Positions 36,315 to 44,429 of a stretch of DNA of 64,000 nucleotides are shown here, one piece after another (the stretch's first letter is position 1; each line of letters opens with the position of its first letter). The notes below the pieces were generated by a model that saw nothing but the letters and a program-made list of their open reading frames with translations, did no database searches and was not told the DNA's origin. Both the position numbers and the translations under genes were made by a program. Where the stretch lies: NCBI GenBank assembly GCA_018644665.1, contig JABGQA010000110.1:118396-182395 (forward strand). Reading direction: 5' to 3'. Origin of the DNA: Candidatus Poribacteria bacterium. GTDB lineage: Bacteria > Poribacteria > WGA-4E > GCA-2687025.

Positions 36315-37007
36315 TCAGCGCTTCATCCCGGCCCATCGTAGGGAGAGCTTGCCGTGGGCATCCACCGATCGGGTAGCGGGATCTGCGCCGATCTCGTCCT
36401 TGAGTTCGCCCTGCCAGAATCGGAAATCATCGAGCCAGAAATCGACATCAGAGTCGGCCAGCGACAGCCCAACCCACATATCGCGATCGTTGTCTACAGG
36501 AGCGAGGAACGTCCTCGTGTACTCCGCCCATTCCTCAATCAGCGTCCAGTCGCCGCCCTGGAACGAGGTCCACGGATCGTGCTGCAGTTGTATGCTGAGT
36601 GAAACGGGACGAGCTTTGGTTGCCTTCGCCCAGAAGGCGACGGTGTAGTCCTCCCCGCCCTTCATCGACGCGCTGTCGTGTCGGACCTTCGCGTGCCAAT
36701 CCGTGCCACTGGCGGTATTCCCGATGATCTTCATAGACTGGTCGCCGGTATGGGATTCGCTGTCGTCGAGTTCCCACGCGTAGTCCGCGCCGCGATCACA
36801 GCACGTGCCGTCCTCAAGGTTCCAGGCCTCGCTACCGTCGGGGCCGTTGAGCACGGTTCCGGCCATCGTCACGTCTTCGAAGTCACCACCGACGAGCAGG
36901 TTCTCTCCATCTTCCCACGCATCGAAGTCGAACGGCGTTACCGCGTGTCCCGCGACGCCAACGCCGAGGCAAACTACGAACGCCCAGATGTACGTCGCTC
37001 TCGCCAT
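36315..37007 (-). CDS. secreted carbohydrate-binding-like protein with C-terminal tag variant
   Basis: The 230-residue protein has a signal peptide (AFVVCLGVGVAGHA), then a beta-sandwich domain of the CBM4/9-like type (NLLVGGDFEDVTMAGTVLNG, HTGDQSMKIIGNTA, DVDFWLDDFRFWQGEL). It ends in VDAHGKLSLRWAGMKR, a diverged form of the shared tag in which TTWGxLK is LRWAGMK. The paired cysteines in DGTCCDRGADYAW are unusual. It is convergent with the beta-propeller gene. Confidence 0.75.
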   Translation of the reverse strand: MARATYIWAFVVCLGVGVAGHAVTPFDFDAWEDGENLLVGGDFEDVTMAGTVLNGPDGSEAWNLEDGTCCDRGADYAWELDDSESHTGDQSMKIIGNTASGTDWHAKVRHDSASMKGGEDYTVAFWAKATKARPVSLSIQLQHDPWTSFQGGDWTLIEEWAEYTRTFLAPVDNDRDMWVGLSLADSDVDFWLDDFRFWQGELKDEIGADPATRSVDAHGKLSLRWAGMKR

Positions 37008-37564
37008 TAGTAGAGATCCTCTCAACGGTAGTGATGCCGGCCGGGAGGCGCGGCTCGGGGTGCCTGATGCCTCAACCACGACATTAGCGACCCCGTCACG
37101 CGTCCGCAACCCGACCACGCCAGTTGCGGCTTCCTCCCTAGCCAACCCCACCGGCTGAGGGGGCGAGGCTCCAAGGCAGAAGGCGTGAGGTGACGCGGGA
37201 ACCCCATCTCCATCTTCCCCAGTAAGGGAAGACGTCCACCCGTCCGCATGCCGAAGGCGTGTGGGGCCCGCGACTCCGACCTACCCACTGCTCATGGCCA
37301 CACGCGAAGCCACGAGACGGCTTGCCAATAGCGCAACCTGTGGCACACTCGGGGCCGGCGCCGGCCGTTCTGCCGCCAGGCGTTCGTCGCCGAGGCGGAT
37401 TGTGCGCCAGGCGTTGTGCAGGCAGCGCGCATCACGACGCCACCACTTCAGAGGCGCGGAGGGGTGTGCCAGATGTCCGGCTACACCCCGCAGTGGGGCA
37501 GCGTGGCCCTAGCCAGACCTACGACGTGGTGCCTCCGCGGACGTTCGATAGCTGAGAGGACACG
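37008..37564. other. intergenic region with palindromic repeat copy 7
   Basis: The 557-bp gap has a repeat copy at about 37198-37245 and its tail up to 37315. The remainder shows no convincing gene. The ribosome site GAGAGGA for the beta-lactamase-like gene is at its 3' end. Confidence 0.4.
37198..37315. repeat. dispersed palindromic repeat, copy 7
   Basis: AACCCCATCTCCATC, a shortened stem CTTCCCC...AGGGAAG with an AGTA loop, then ACGTCCACCCGTCCG. The tail CGCGACTCCGACCTACCCAC and the CATGGCCACACGCGAAG end match the tail seen in copies 3-5. It is preceded by the AGAAGGCGTG segment also found before copy 3. Confidence 0.65.
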
Positions 37565-38932
37565 ATGCGCACACTCGCCATTAGACGACCCCATAGCCGC
37601 CTGCGATTCGCGTTGCTGTGCATCGCCACGATGACCGCCACACACTCGGGTCTGGCCGCACAGCCGGACAAGTCTGCCGAGATCGACGCCCTCTTCGCTC
37701 CTGCCGCTCACGGCGATTCCCCGGGAGCCAGCGTCATCGTGATCCGGGATGGCGAAGCGCTGCACCAGGCGGGCTACGGGCTGGCGAACCTGGAACACGA
37801 CGTGCCGAACACCCCGCACACGAAGTTCCGTCTCGGGTCCGTCACGAAGAGCTTCACGTCTACCGCGATCCTGATGCTGCACGAACAGGGCCTGCTCGAC
37901 ATAGAAGACCCGGTCGGCAAGCATCTGCCGGACTTCCCCGGCGCCGACGACACGACGCTGCGCCATCTGCTGACGCACACGTCAGGCCTCTCCGAGAGCG
38001 CGGAGGAGGGGCTGCTCTTCGAGCCCGGCGAACGCATCAGCTACAGCAACTTCGGCTACAACCTGCTGGGCGATGTCGTGGCGGCGGTCTCAGGACAGTC
38101 GTACGAGGCCTACATCCAGGAGCGCATCTTCCAACCGCTGGGCATGCTCAGTTCGGGCTACGACCACCACGCCCCAATCCTCAGACACCGCGCGTCCGGG
38201 TACGCCGCATCCGCCGACGGGTTCGTGAACGCCGACTACACCGACATGTCCGGTCCCCATGCTGCGGGCGCTCTCTACTCCACCGTGGAGGACATGTACC
38301 GCTGGGATCAGGCGCTCTACACGGATCGGCTTGTCCAGGCCGCTACGCTCGATATGGCAACCACGCCGGTAAAGCTGGGCCATGGGCGGGAAGGCGGCTA
38401 CGGCATGGGTTGGATGCTCAACGACTACCGCGGACTACGCGAAGTGGGGCATGGGGGAGATGTGACGGGGTTCAATAGCTACGTGGCTCGGTTCCCCGAC
38501 CAGCGCTTCAGCGTGGTGGTGCTGTCGAATGTGGGGATGCGCCCTCCTGCAGCGCTGCCCACCGCAGGCGACCTGGCCCACCGGATTGCGCGGATGTACC
38601 TTGGCGATCAGATGGGGCCTGAGGAGGAGTTCGTCGAGGCGACGGTGCCCGTGGAGATCCTCGACGCGTACGTCGGCGTCTACGAACTGAGCGCGCCCGA
38701 GGTCGTTCTGAGCGTTGCCGGCAGCACGCTCACCGTATCGCGAGATGGAGAGCGCCTCTTTTCCGAGACGAATCTGGGGAAGGCGCTCCTGCGAGCGTCC
38801 TCCGCCACGGAATTCCATCAGGAAGGCATGCCGCTGACGCTGACCTTCGTCAGGACTGACGCGGGCCAGGCGACGGGAATACTCATCAGCGCCGGAGGGT
38901 TGCGCGAGTTCAGCGCGCGCAGGGCCGAGTGA
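37565..38932 (+). CDS. secreted class C beta-lactamase-like serine hydrolase
   Basis: The 455-residue protein has a signal peptide (RFALLCIATMTATHSGLAA) and the three motifs of the beta-lactamase/transpeptidase-like family: SxxK in FRLGSVTKSFTS, YxN in ISYSNFGYNLLG, and HxG in REVGHGGDVTGF. A C-terminal lipocalin-like domain (AYVGVYELSAPEVVLSVAGS) follows, as in many esterase- or peptidase-type members. GAGAGGACACG precedes the ATG. It probably hydrolyses esters or D-peptides in the periplasm; true beta-lactam resistance is not implied. Confidence 0.88.
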   Translation: MRTLAIRRPHSRLRFALLCIATMTATHSGLAAQPDKSAEIDALFAPAAHGDSPGASVIVIRDGEALHQAGYGLANLEHDVPNTPHTKFRLGSVTKSFTSTAILMLHEQGLLDIEDPVGKHLPDFPGADDTTLRHLLTHTSGLSESAEEGLLFEPGERISYSNFGYNLLGDVVAAVSGQSYEAYIQERIFQPLGMLSSGYDHHAPILRHRASGYAASADGFVNADYTDMSGPHAAGALYSTVEDMYRWDQALYTDRLVQAATLDMATTPVKLGHGREGGYGMGWMLNDYRGLREVGHGGDVTGFNSYVARFPDQRFSVVVLSNVGMRPPAALPTAGDLAHRIARMYLGDQMGPEEEFVEATVPVEILDAYVGVYELSAPEVVLSVAGSTLTVSRDGERLFSETNLGKALLRASSATEFHQEGMPLTLTFVRTDAGQATGILISAGGLREFSARRAE

Positions 38933-39109
38933 GACGGCCGCCAAGGGGCGGGACGCGAGATTCTCGGGCAGGCAGACTCCAACGCACAGCCACCAACGAA
39001 CCGTTGCGCGGCTCTGGCCCGGTCAGTCTCATACATGTGCTAGTGTGTTCGGACGGCCCAAGAACTTGACCCGCCCACTGCGTCACACTCTCGTCGGCTA
39101 CGGCGGCGG

Positions 39110-39211
39110 CTACTTGGCCGCGGCGGCTGCCTTCTGGCGCTTCAGGCGACGGCGCTGACGCTGTCGGATCTTCGTTCGACGGATCGCCTGACCGCTCTTG
39201 CTACGTCCCAT
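39110..39211 (-). CDS. 33-residue Arg/Lys-rich small protein
   Basis: The frame reads MGRSKSGQAIRRTKIRQRQR followed by RRLKRQKAAAAAK. GGAGAG lies 8 bases before the ATG. The gene starts 17 bp after the stop codon of the Rad52/ERF-like gene on the same strand, so it is probably the second gene of that operon. Fourteen of 33 residues are Arg or Lys, which suggests binding to RNA, DNA or the ribosome. It is not clearly bL36, bTHX or another ribosomal protein known to me. The tail of five alanines and lysine is distinctive. Confidence 0.6.
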   Translation of the reverse strand: MGRSKSGQAIRRTKIRQRQRRRLKRQKAAAAAK

Positions 39212-39228
39212 ATCGTACTCTCCGCGTG

Positions 39229-40212
39229 TTACTGGCGCCGGGCGCCGCGTGTGTCGGGCGCCTGCTCTCCGTGTCGCTTCTCACGTCGTGACGTGTCCGA
39301 GCCGACGAGTTCGCTCTTGTTCTCGTCCAACTCGGCGTCGATTACGGTGCCTTCATCGTCGTCGTCATCCGGGTCGGGCGAGGCGTCGGGCGCGTCGGGT
39401 TCATCGCGAACCAAAGGCCCGCTCGTGTCGCGCTCCGCCTGGAGAACCTGCGCCACCTTCGCGACGAGTTCCCCGAACTGTTCCTTCGACGTCGTCGCGG
39501 CGTTGAGTTCCGCCGCCAGCACCGCCCACTGCTCCTCGCGCATCTCGTTGCGCGACTGTACGTTGAATCTCCGCCGCACGTAGTTCCAGAAGTCCTGCTG
39601 GCTGATCTGATGCCGCTGCAGTGCGTCTCGCATCCGTTGCGCGATTGCGAACGCCGCCTTCTGGTGATTCGTGATCGTGTCGGCGGGGGCCTCGTCGCGA
39701 ATCGGCGGCTCTTCGGCCGTGACGGCCGCCGGTCGCGCCTGCGCTTGCAGGTAGTAGTTGATGACTTCCTTGATGATCGGCGTCGGAAGCAGTTGCTTGA
39801 TGGCGTTGCGCTGCGCCTTGTGCACGGCCTTCGTGAACGCGTGCGGATCCTCGCGGCCGCCGGACTTCTTCGACTGCTCGTACGCGCCGAACCGGGAGTT
39901 CCCGGTGTAGGTATCCACGGCCTTGACCGTGGCGATCCACGACGTCTCGCGTTCCTCGAACTGCACCTCGTCCACCTGGATGCCGCCGCGTCGGTTCGCG
40001 GCCTCGTTTATCCCGGCGAGCGTGAGGCCCTGCACGAGGCGGCCGCCCTGACGGAACGAGTAGACGTACTCCTCTATCGCCTGACCCGTCAGCATGCCGA
40101 CGATGGCGTCATCGTCTCGCTGATTCAACTGGTCGGGGTTCTGGATTACGACGACAGGGTGCGCCGCTTCCTCCTCGTCCCGGTCGTTGTCGTCCGGCGC
40201 CATCTGGTCCAT
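39229..40212 (-). CDS. Rad52/ERF-like single-strand annealing protein candidate
   Basis: The 327-residue protein has an N-terminal region (GLTLAGINEAANRRGGIQVD, SWIATVKAVDTYTGNSRFG, HAFTKAVHKAQRNAIKQLL) that resembles the Rad52/ERF-like fold, including the conserved alternating Lys/Ala helix near the end of the domain. A helical middle section (HQKAAFAIAQRMRDALQRHQ) and a long acidic C-terminal tail (DPDDDDDEG) follow; such tails are common in DNA-binding recombination proteins. GAGGGA precedes the ATG at 40212. No integrase or phage gene is near, so a chromosomal role is likely. The family call is tentative. Confidence 0.55.
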   Translation of the reverse strand: MDQMAPDDNDRDEEEAAHPVVVIQNPDQLNQRDDDAIVGMLTGQAIEEYVYSFRQGGRLVQGLTLAGINEAANRRGGIQVDEVQFEERETSWIATVKAVDTYTGNSRFGAYEQSKKSGGREDPHAFTKAVHKAQRNAIKQLLPTPIIKEVINYYLQAQARPAAVTAEEPPIRDEAPADTITNHQKAAFAIAQRMRDALQRHQISQQDFWNYVRRRFNVQSRNEMREEQWAVLAAELNAATTSKEQFGELVAKVAQVLQAERDTSGPLVRDEPDAPDASPDPDDDDDEGTVIDAELDENKSELVGSDTSRREKRHGEQAPDTRGARRQ

Positions 40213-40232
40213 CGGGTGTCCCTCGCGCGTGT

Positions 40233-40241
40233 ATTGTAGCA
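40233..40241 (-). promoter_or_regulatory. extended -10 promoter for the Rad52/ERF-like operon
   Basis: The minus strand reads TGCTACAAT, an extended -10 element, about 21 bases before the ATG at 40212. It would give a very short leader. No convincing -35 is present. The rest of the 40213-40593 gap up to the tRNA shows only the tRNA promoter. Confidence 0.45.
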
Positions 40242-40551
40242 CCAACCCTCGCCAAAACCGAGTCGTGGCGCGGCTTGCCTTGGTCGCTACTGGGGCGCGG
40301 CGGAAGCGTCGTCAAGCCCACGCGTCGGGTCGCTGCGTGTCCATGAGTCGCCTGCCACTCGCGCGTCCCGGATCATTGGAGGCAACCGGGCTGCACCGGG
40401 TCATGTACAATCGGGCCGGCACCGGCGGCGCACGCGAGCCGCGAACGCTGTACCCAGGGGGTCTATCGCACGTCGACCACGGACGCTACGATGCTGTCGA
40501 CGCGGATGGACGGCAAGCCAGTCGTAGAACGGCCCGAGCGCATGGATGGCA

Positions 40552-40580
40552 TTGACCCGTCGGCGTCGCCGGTCTAGACT
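40552..40580 (+). promoter_or_regulatory. sigma70-like promoter for the tRNA pair
   Basis: TTGACC at 40552-40557 and TAGACT at 40575-40580 are separated by 17 bp. The first tRNA base is 40594, so the leader would be only a few bases. This is the strongest promoter seen in the window. Confidence 0.6.
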
Positions 40581-40593
40581 TAACAACGCTGAT

Positions 40594-40669
40594 GGGGCCA
40601 TAGCTCAGTGGTTAGAGCCACCGGCTCATAACCGGCAGGTCCCAGGTTCGAATCCTGGTGGCCCCACCA
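40594..40669 (+). tRNA. tRNA with CAU anticodon (Met elongator or lysidine-type Ile2)
   Basis: A 76-base cloverleaf with acceptor arms GGGGCCA/TGGCCCC, encoded ACCA 3' end, D-loop AGTGGTTAGA, anticodon loop CTCATAA and T-loop GTTCGAATC. The anticodon is CAU. The anticodon stem has one A-C mismatch at its top. The GG-CTCATAA-CC context is common in tRNA-Ile2(CAU), but a Met elongator cannot be excluded by eye. It is not initiator tRNA because the three G-C pairs of that class are absent. Confidence 0.9.
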
Positions 40670-40687
40670 CCACCTATGGATCGCTAT

Positions 40688-40762
40688 GGGGCGTTAGCTC
40701 AGTGGTAGAGCGCTATCTTCACACGGTAGACGTCGCTGGTTCAACTCCAGCACGCCCCACCA
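40688..40762 (+). tRNA. tRNA-Val (CAC anticodon)
   Basis: A 75-base cloverleaf with acceptor arms GGGGCGT/ACGCCCC, encoded ACCA end, D-loop AGTGGTAGA, anticodon stem CTATC/GGTAG around the loop TTCACAC (anticodon CAC), and T-arm GCTGG-TTCAACT-CCAGC. It is 18 bp downstream of the first tRNA and probably shares its promoter. Confidence 0.93.
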
Positions 40763-40796
40763 CCGCCTTCTAAGTCACATCTGGACGCCGCACGGC

Positions 40797-41537
40797 ATGT
40801 ACCTGTCCGACCTAACATGGTCAGAACTGCAGCAGGTACCGCGTGAGCGTGTTGTCGTCGTCCCGCTCGCCGGGTTCGAGCAGCACAGCCTGCATTTGCC
40901 GTTCGGCACGGACGCGCTCATCCTCGACGCCCTGGTCGCTGAGTTGATCTCGCGCATCCCCGACCACGTGCTCGCCCTGCCGACGCAGTGGCTGTCCAAC
41001 TCCTCTCTGCACACGCCGTACAAGGGCGCCCTGAGCATCTCCCCGGAGACCTACCAGCTGGTAGTCACCGGGCTGGTTGACAGCGTCGCGGACGCTGGCT
41101 TCACGCGGATCCTCCTTCTGAACGGCCAATACGGCAACGACGCGCCGTTGAACATGGTGTTGCGCGAGATGCGCGCCAGGCGTTCAGGGCTGGGGGTGGT
41201 CGCGTGTTCTTACTGGTCGGTTATCGATTCGTCCGATCGCGGGGAGGGGACGGGAGAATTCCCCGGACACGCGGGCGATTTGGAAACATCCCTCATGATG
41301 CGACTGCATCCTGAGCGAGTTGTGGCCGACAAGCGTGCGAGAGACGGCCTGGTTCCCCCTTCCAAGCACCGCGGGAACGTGATCCAATATGCCCGCATCG
41401 ACCAGCGGTCGCATCACGGAGGTCTGGGTGACCCCGAGGACGCGTCGGCCGACCGCGGTGGACGGTTGCTTGACGAGATCGCGTCCGGGCTCGCCGCGCT
41501 GATACGCGACCTGCACGACGGACTCCTCACCGTCTAG
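40797..41537 (+). CDS. creatininase family amidohydrolase
   Basis: The 246-residue protein has the creatininase-family metal site signature VPLAGFEQHSLHLPFGTDAL, where Glu, His and Asp bind metal. It also has the LLLNGQYGND segment corresponding to the usual NGHGGN, with two substitutions, and GHAGDLETSLMM for the last acidic ligand. Family members hydrolyse creatinine, mycofactocin precursors or formamide-type compounds in the cytoplasm. The loss of the NGHGGN histidine is worth noting. No good ribosome site is visible before the ATG. Confidence 0.85.
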   Translation: MYLSDLTWSELQQVPRERVVVVPLAGFEQHSLHLPFGTDALILDALVAELISRIPDHVLALPTQWLSNSSLHTPYKGALSISPETYQLVVTGLVDSVADAGFTRILLLNGQYGNDAPLNMVLREMRARRSGLGVVACSYWSVIDSSDRGEGTGEFPGHAGDLETSLMMRLHPERVVADKRARDGLVPPSKHRGNVIQYARIDQRSHHGGLGDPEDASADRGGRLLDEIASGLAALIRDLHDGLLTV

Positions 41538-41593
41538 CCGCGACCGCGGCGCCACACGCCTTGTTCTCATGACGGCGGATGGAGGAGGCGGCA

Positions 41594-42961
41594 GTGTGTC
41601 CATCGCCCCGTTTCCTACCGGCCTTCCCAGAGGAGTGGCTATGCCGCGTCTGGGAACGCCCGGACCTGCTGCGCCAGCCGTTTCGAACGCTCGACGGCAG
41701 ACGCGTCCGCATTCTGGATGCCGGCACGGCGAACTCCGGTGACGGACCCGATTTCCTTGGAGCAACGCTAGAGGAAGACGGCACGCCACGCCGCGGAGCT
41801 GTGGAGTTCCACTTCCAGACGTCGGACTGGTACGCACACCGGCACCACACCGACCCGCGGTACGATCGCGTCATCCTACATGTCGTGCTGAACCACTCGC
41901 AGCGTGGCTTCTACGTGCGTACATCGGCTCAGGGTCGCGTGCCCGTGGTCGAGTTGCGAACGCATCTGCGGACGTCGGTGGGGGATCTCGCGGACTGCCT
42001 GGCGTCGACTCCCAAGCGGTGGGAGTGCCCTCTTCCCGCCGACGACCCTGCGGTGGATCTGAGGTTCCAGGTCGTCGACGAACTCGCGGACGTGCGATTC
42101 CTCCGCAAGGCCGAGGCGGCCGCGGAGCAACGGCGACTCTTCGGCGACGATGAAGCCGCGTACCGTATGCTCGCCGACGCGCTCGGCTACGCCAACAACC
42201 GCGAGCCCTTCGCGCAGTTGGTGGAACTCGTGCCTCTGGAGCGCCAACGTGGACTCGATCCAGAGGAGGCGGACGCGTTGCTTCTAGGGTCTGCTGGGTT
42301 CCTTGCGGCCCCCGCCAACGACGCCTATACGGAGGAACTACAGGGACGGTGGCGGACGCTTGGCGCCGGGTCGCCGACGCTCTTGCGCGAGCAATGGCGA
42401 TTCTCGAGATCCAGGCACGGGAACACGCCGGTTCGTCGCGTCGTGGCGCTGGCGCGACTCGTTCAGGAGTATGAAGGGCAGTTCGTGGCCCGACTCGCAG
42501 ACCTTGCCCGGCAGGGCAGCCCTGGCGGAGACTGGCGACCTCGTTGGCGAGCGGTTCAGGCGAGACCCAACGCCTACTGGGCAGGCCATCTGGACGTGGG
42601 AACACCGGCGGCAACTAAGGCGCGACACCTCGTCGGGGAGACGCGGGCGCGGGACATATGGGTCAACGTAGTCCTTCCGATGCTCGTGGCGGCCGGAGAT
42701 GGGGAGGACGGCGACGTCACCCGTCGTCGCGCGATCGACCTATACCACGGCCACCCGCCTCTACAGTCCAACCACAAGACCCGGTGGGTCGCCGCGCAGG
42801 CGCTCCGGCTGCCCAAGAAAGCCGACGCGAAACAGAAGGCGAAAATCCAACAGGGCATGCTCGAACTTTACGACGGTTTCTGCGAGCCTCGTCGGTGCTT
42901 CGAGTGTCCGATTCAGGCCGCGCGCTCGGAGACGCGCAAAGACGGTCCCGGACTGCCCTAG
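41594..42961 (+). CDS. DUF2851 family protein
   Basis: The 455-residue protein matches DUF2851, with the N-terminal pattern DAGTANSGDGPDFLGATLEE, GAVEFHFQTSDWYAHRHHTD and YDRVILHVVLN. It ends in a cysteine cluster (FCEPRRCFECPIQ), often seen at the C-terminus of the family, that could bind metal. Function is unknown; the fold contains PD-(D/E)XK-like elements in some descriptions, but this is not certain. GTG at 41594 is chosen because GGAGGAGG lies just upstream; an ATG at 41579 in the same frame is also possible. Confidence 0.83.
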   Translation: MCPSPRFLPAFPEEWLCRVWERPDLLRQPFRTLDGRRVRILDAGTANSGDGPDFLGATLEEDGTPRRGAVEFHFQTSDWYAHRHHTDPRYDRVILHVVLNHSQRGFYVRTSAQGRVPVVELRTHLRTSVGDLADCLASTPKRWECPLPADDPAVDLRFQVVDELADVRFLRKAEAAAEQRRLFGDDEAAYRMLADALGYANNREPFAQLVELVPLERQRGLDPEEADALLLGSAGFLAAPANDAYTEELQGRWRTLGAGSPTLLREQWRFSRSRHGNTPVRRVVALARLVQEYEGQFVARLADLARQGSPGGDWRPRWRAVQARPNAYWAGHLDVGTPAATKARHLVGETRARDIWVNVVLPMLVAAGDGEDGDVTRRRAIDLYHGHPPLQSNHKTRWVAAQALRLPKKADAKQKAKIQQGMLELYDGFCEPRRCFECPIQAARSETRKDGPGLP

Positions 42962-43137
42962 CGCCTGCAAGTCGGGACCGGGAGACAGGATAGCACGCGG
43001 CCACGCACCCGATCGGGGCTGACGGTGGGTCCGCCTCGGAATCCCGTTTTCTGCGATCAGCGCGCGTACCCTGCGGCATCAACTGACGCCGACGCTAATC
43101 GCCCTCCCCGCCTCTGCACCCGCGAAGCGCGTGCGGT

Positions 43138-43935
43138 CTACTCGCCTTCTCCCGTCACGATGCGATAGGGGCACCCCTGCGCGATGAAGTGCGCAGGGAT
43201 GTCATCGAACGCTGTCCTGATGTGTCTGTAGAGGTTCTCGATTCCCCATTCTTCCTTGGCGCCGTGGTTGACGACGATGTAGGGAACGTCTAGATCCTGG
43301 AACAGCGCGCCGTCTCGCACGTAGCGGAAGTAGTCGTCGCAGATGACACAGACATCGGCTCCCAGAGCGACCATGTCGGCGAGCTTGGTGATGGCGCCTG
43401 TCCCGAGCCCCAGTCGGCTTACCGGACGTTCCGCGTCGCCGACGGCCAACACTCCCTCCTGACCCACGGACCGCATCCTTGCCGCGACATCGCGGCACAG
43501 CCCACCGAAGGTCTGCCCAGAGACATCCTCAAGCCGGTAGTACCCATCGCGCTTGACCGGCGGTCCCTCGAATCCGAGACCGTACGCCCAACTGTCGATC
43601 ACGCCGATCTCGGGGATCACGTCCCAAACATCGTGACAGCGATAGACGACCATGCCGGTCTGCCGCAGCCATGCCAGCTTCTCGCCTTCCAGCGCGTGCG
43701 CGGCGGACGTCTCGTCACCGTTGCCACCGTTGCGGAAGATCGACTCGTGGCTCAGGAAGAAGTCACAGCCGAGTTCCGCCGCCTGCCTCAAGGACGAGAA
43801 GTACGGCTTCCACGCCACCGCGATCTTGGTGACCTCCGTATCAGGGTCGCCGAAGTGGAAGCCGTCGGTCGTGTTCGACCAGTCCACCCAGGTCCCGAGT
43901 TCCACGAAGTGCCGATGTATGTCGTTTGCTTCCAT
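43138..43935 (-). CDS. NIF3/YbgI-like dinuclear-metal protein
   Basis: The 265-residue protein resembles the NIF3 (GTP cyclohydrolase I type 2-like) family: IAVAWKPYFSSLRQAAELGCDFFLSHESIF with the His ligand in the first conserved segment, GMVVYRCHDVWDVIPEIG in the second, and PYIVVNHGAKEEWGIENL in the last. The classic HHP motif is replaced by SHES, so metal binding may differ. The biochemical role of the family is unsettled. The ATG at 43935 has only a weak ribosome site. Confidence 0.75.
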   Translation of the reverse strand: MEANDIHRHFVELGTWVDWSNTTDGFHFGDPDTEVTKIAVAWKPYFSSLRQAAELGCDFFLSHESIFRNGGNGDETSAAHALEGEKLAWLRQTGMVVYRCHDVWDVIPEIGVIDSWAYGLGFEGPPVKRDGYYRLEDVSGQTFGGLCRDVAARMRSVGQEGVLAVGDAERPVSRLGLGTGAITKLADMVALGADVCVICDDYFRYVRDGALFQDLDVPYIVVNHGAKEEWGIENLYRHIRTAFDDIPAHFIAQGCPYRIVTGEGE

Positions 43936-44429
43936 GCTCGCCCCGTCTGTGCCGGTGTCCAAGTGGATTCCCAGAAGCGTTCGGAATGCCGCGACGCGTG
44001 TGCCAGTCTACCAACTCTTGGCGGGCGACAGACCATTCACGCAGGCGCCCACGGTTCCCCGGAACATCGTCAGCGGCTTGCCACGGGCGAGACGTGGTCG
44101 GGACGCCATCGCAGACGCTTCTCATGATCTCTGACGGATCGTATGATCTCGACGCGAGGTTTGCCGTCGAGGCCAGCCTTGTGTAGCGGACACCTCGACG
44201 CTGCCTGGGTTGCTCCACGACTCCGTCCGGTCTTGATGACAGCGAACGGAGGAAGGGAGCCCATCTCCCCGGCTGGTTCTCTCGCTCGAATGGCGAGGGC
44301 CAACGATAGAGCTAGCTTCTCCCGCCCACTCCTGCGTTGGGCGCTCCCGAGGAAGCCACGGACGTGTACAAGGTGCAAGGTGGAGACGGGGTCCGTGGCG
44401 ACGCCGGACGCCTCCTCACTAACGACAGA
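43936..44429. other. intergenic region upstream of the GT-C gene
   Basis: About 490 bp between divergent genes. Several frames cross it without protein-like sequence. A short direct repeat (ATGATCTCnGACG) occurs near 44126 and 44147. No promoter stands out. Confidence 0.35.

Noticed and set aside
37565..38932. Antibiotic resistance beta-lactamase
   Set aside because: The motifs fit the broad class C/esterase/peptidase family, and the added C-terminal lipocalin-like domain is typical of non-resistance members.
40213..40762. tRNA pair next to a recombination-like gene as an integration site
   Set aside because: No integrase, no duplicated tRNA 3' end and no phage genes were found nearby.
44250..44290. 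Possible eighth copy of the palindromic repeat (GGAGCCCATCTCC)
   Set aside because: Only about 12 bases match, and the stem and downstream ACGTTCACGCG are absent.
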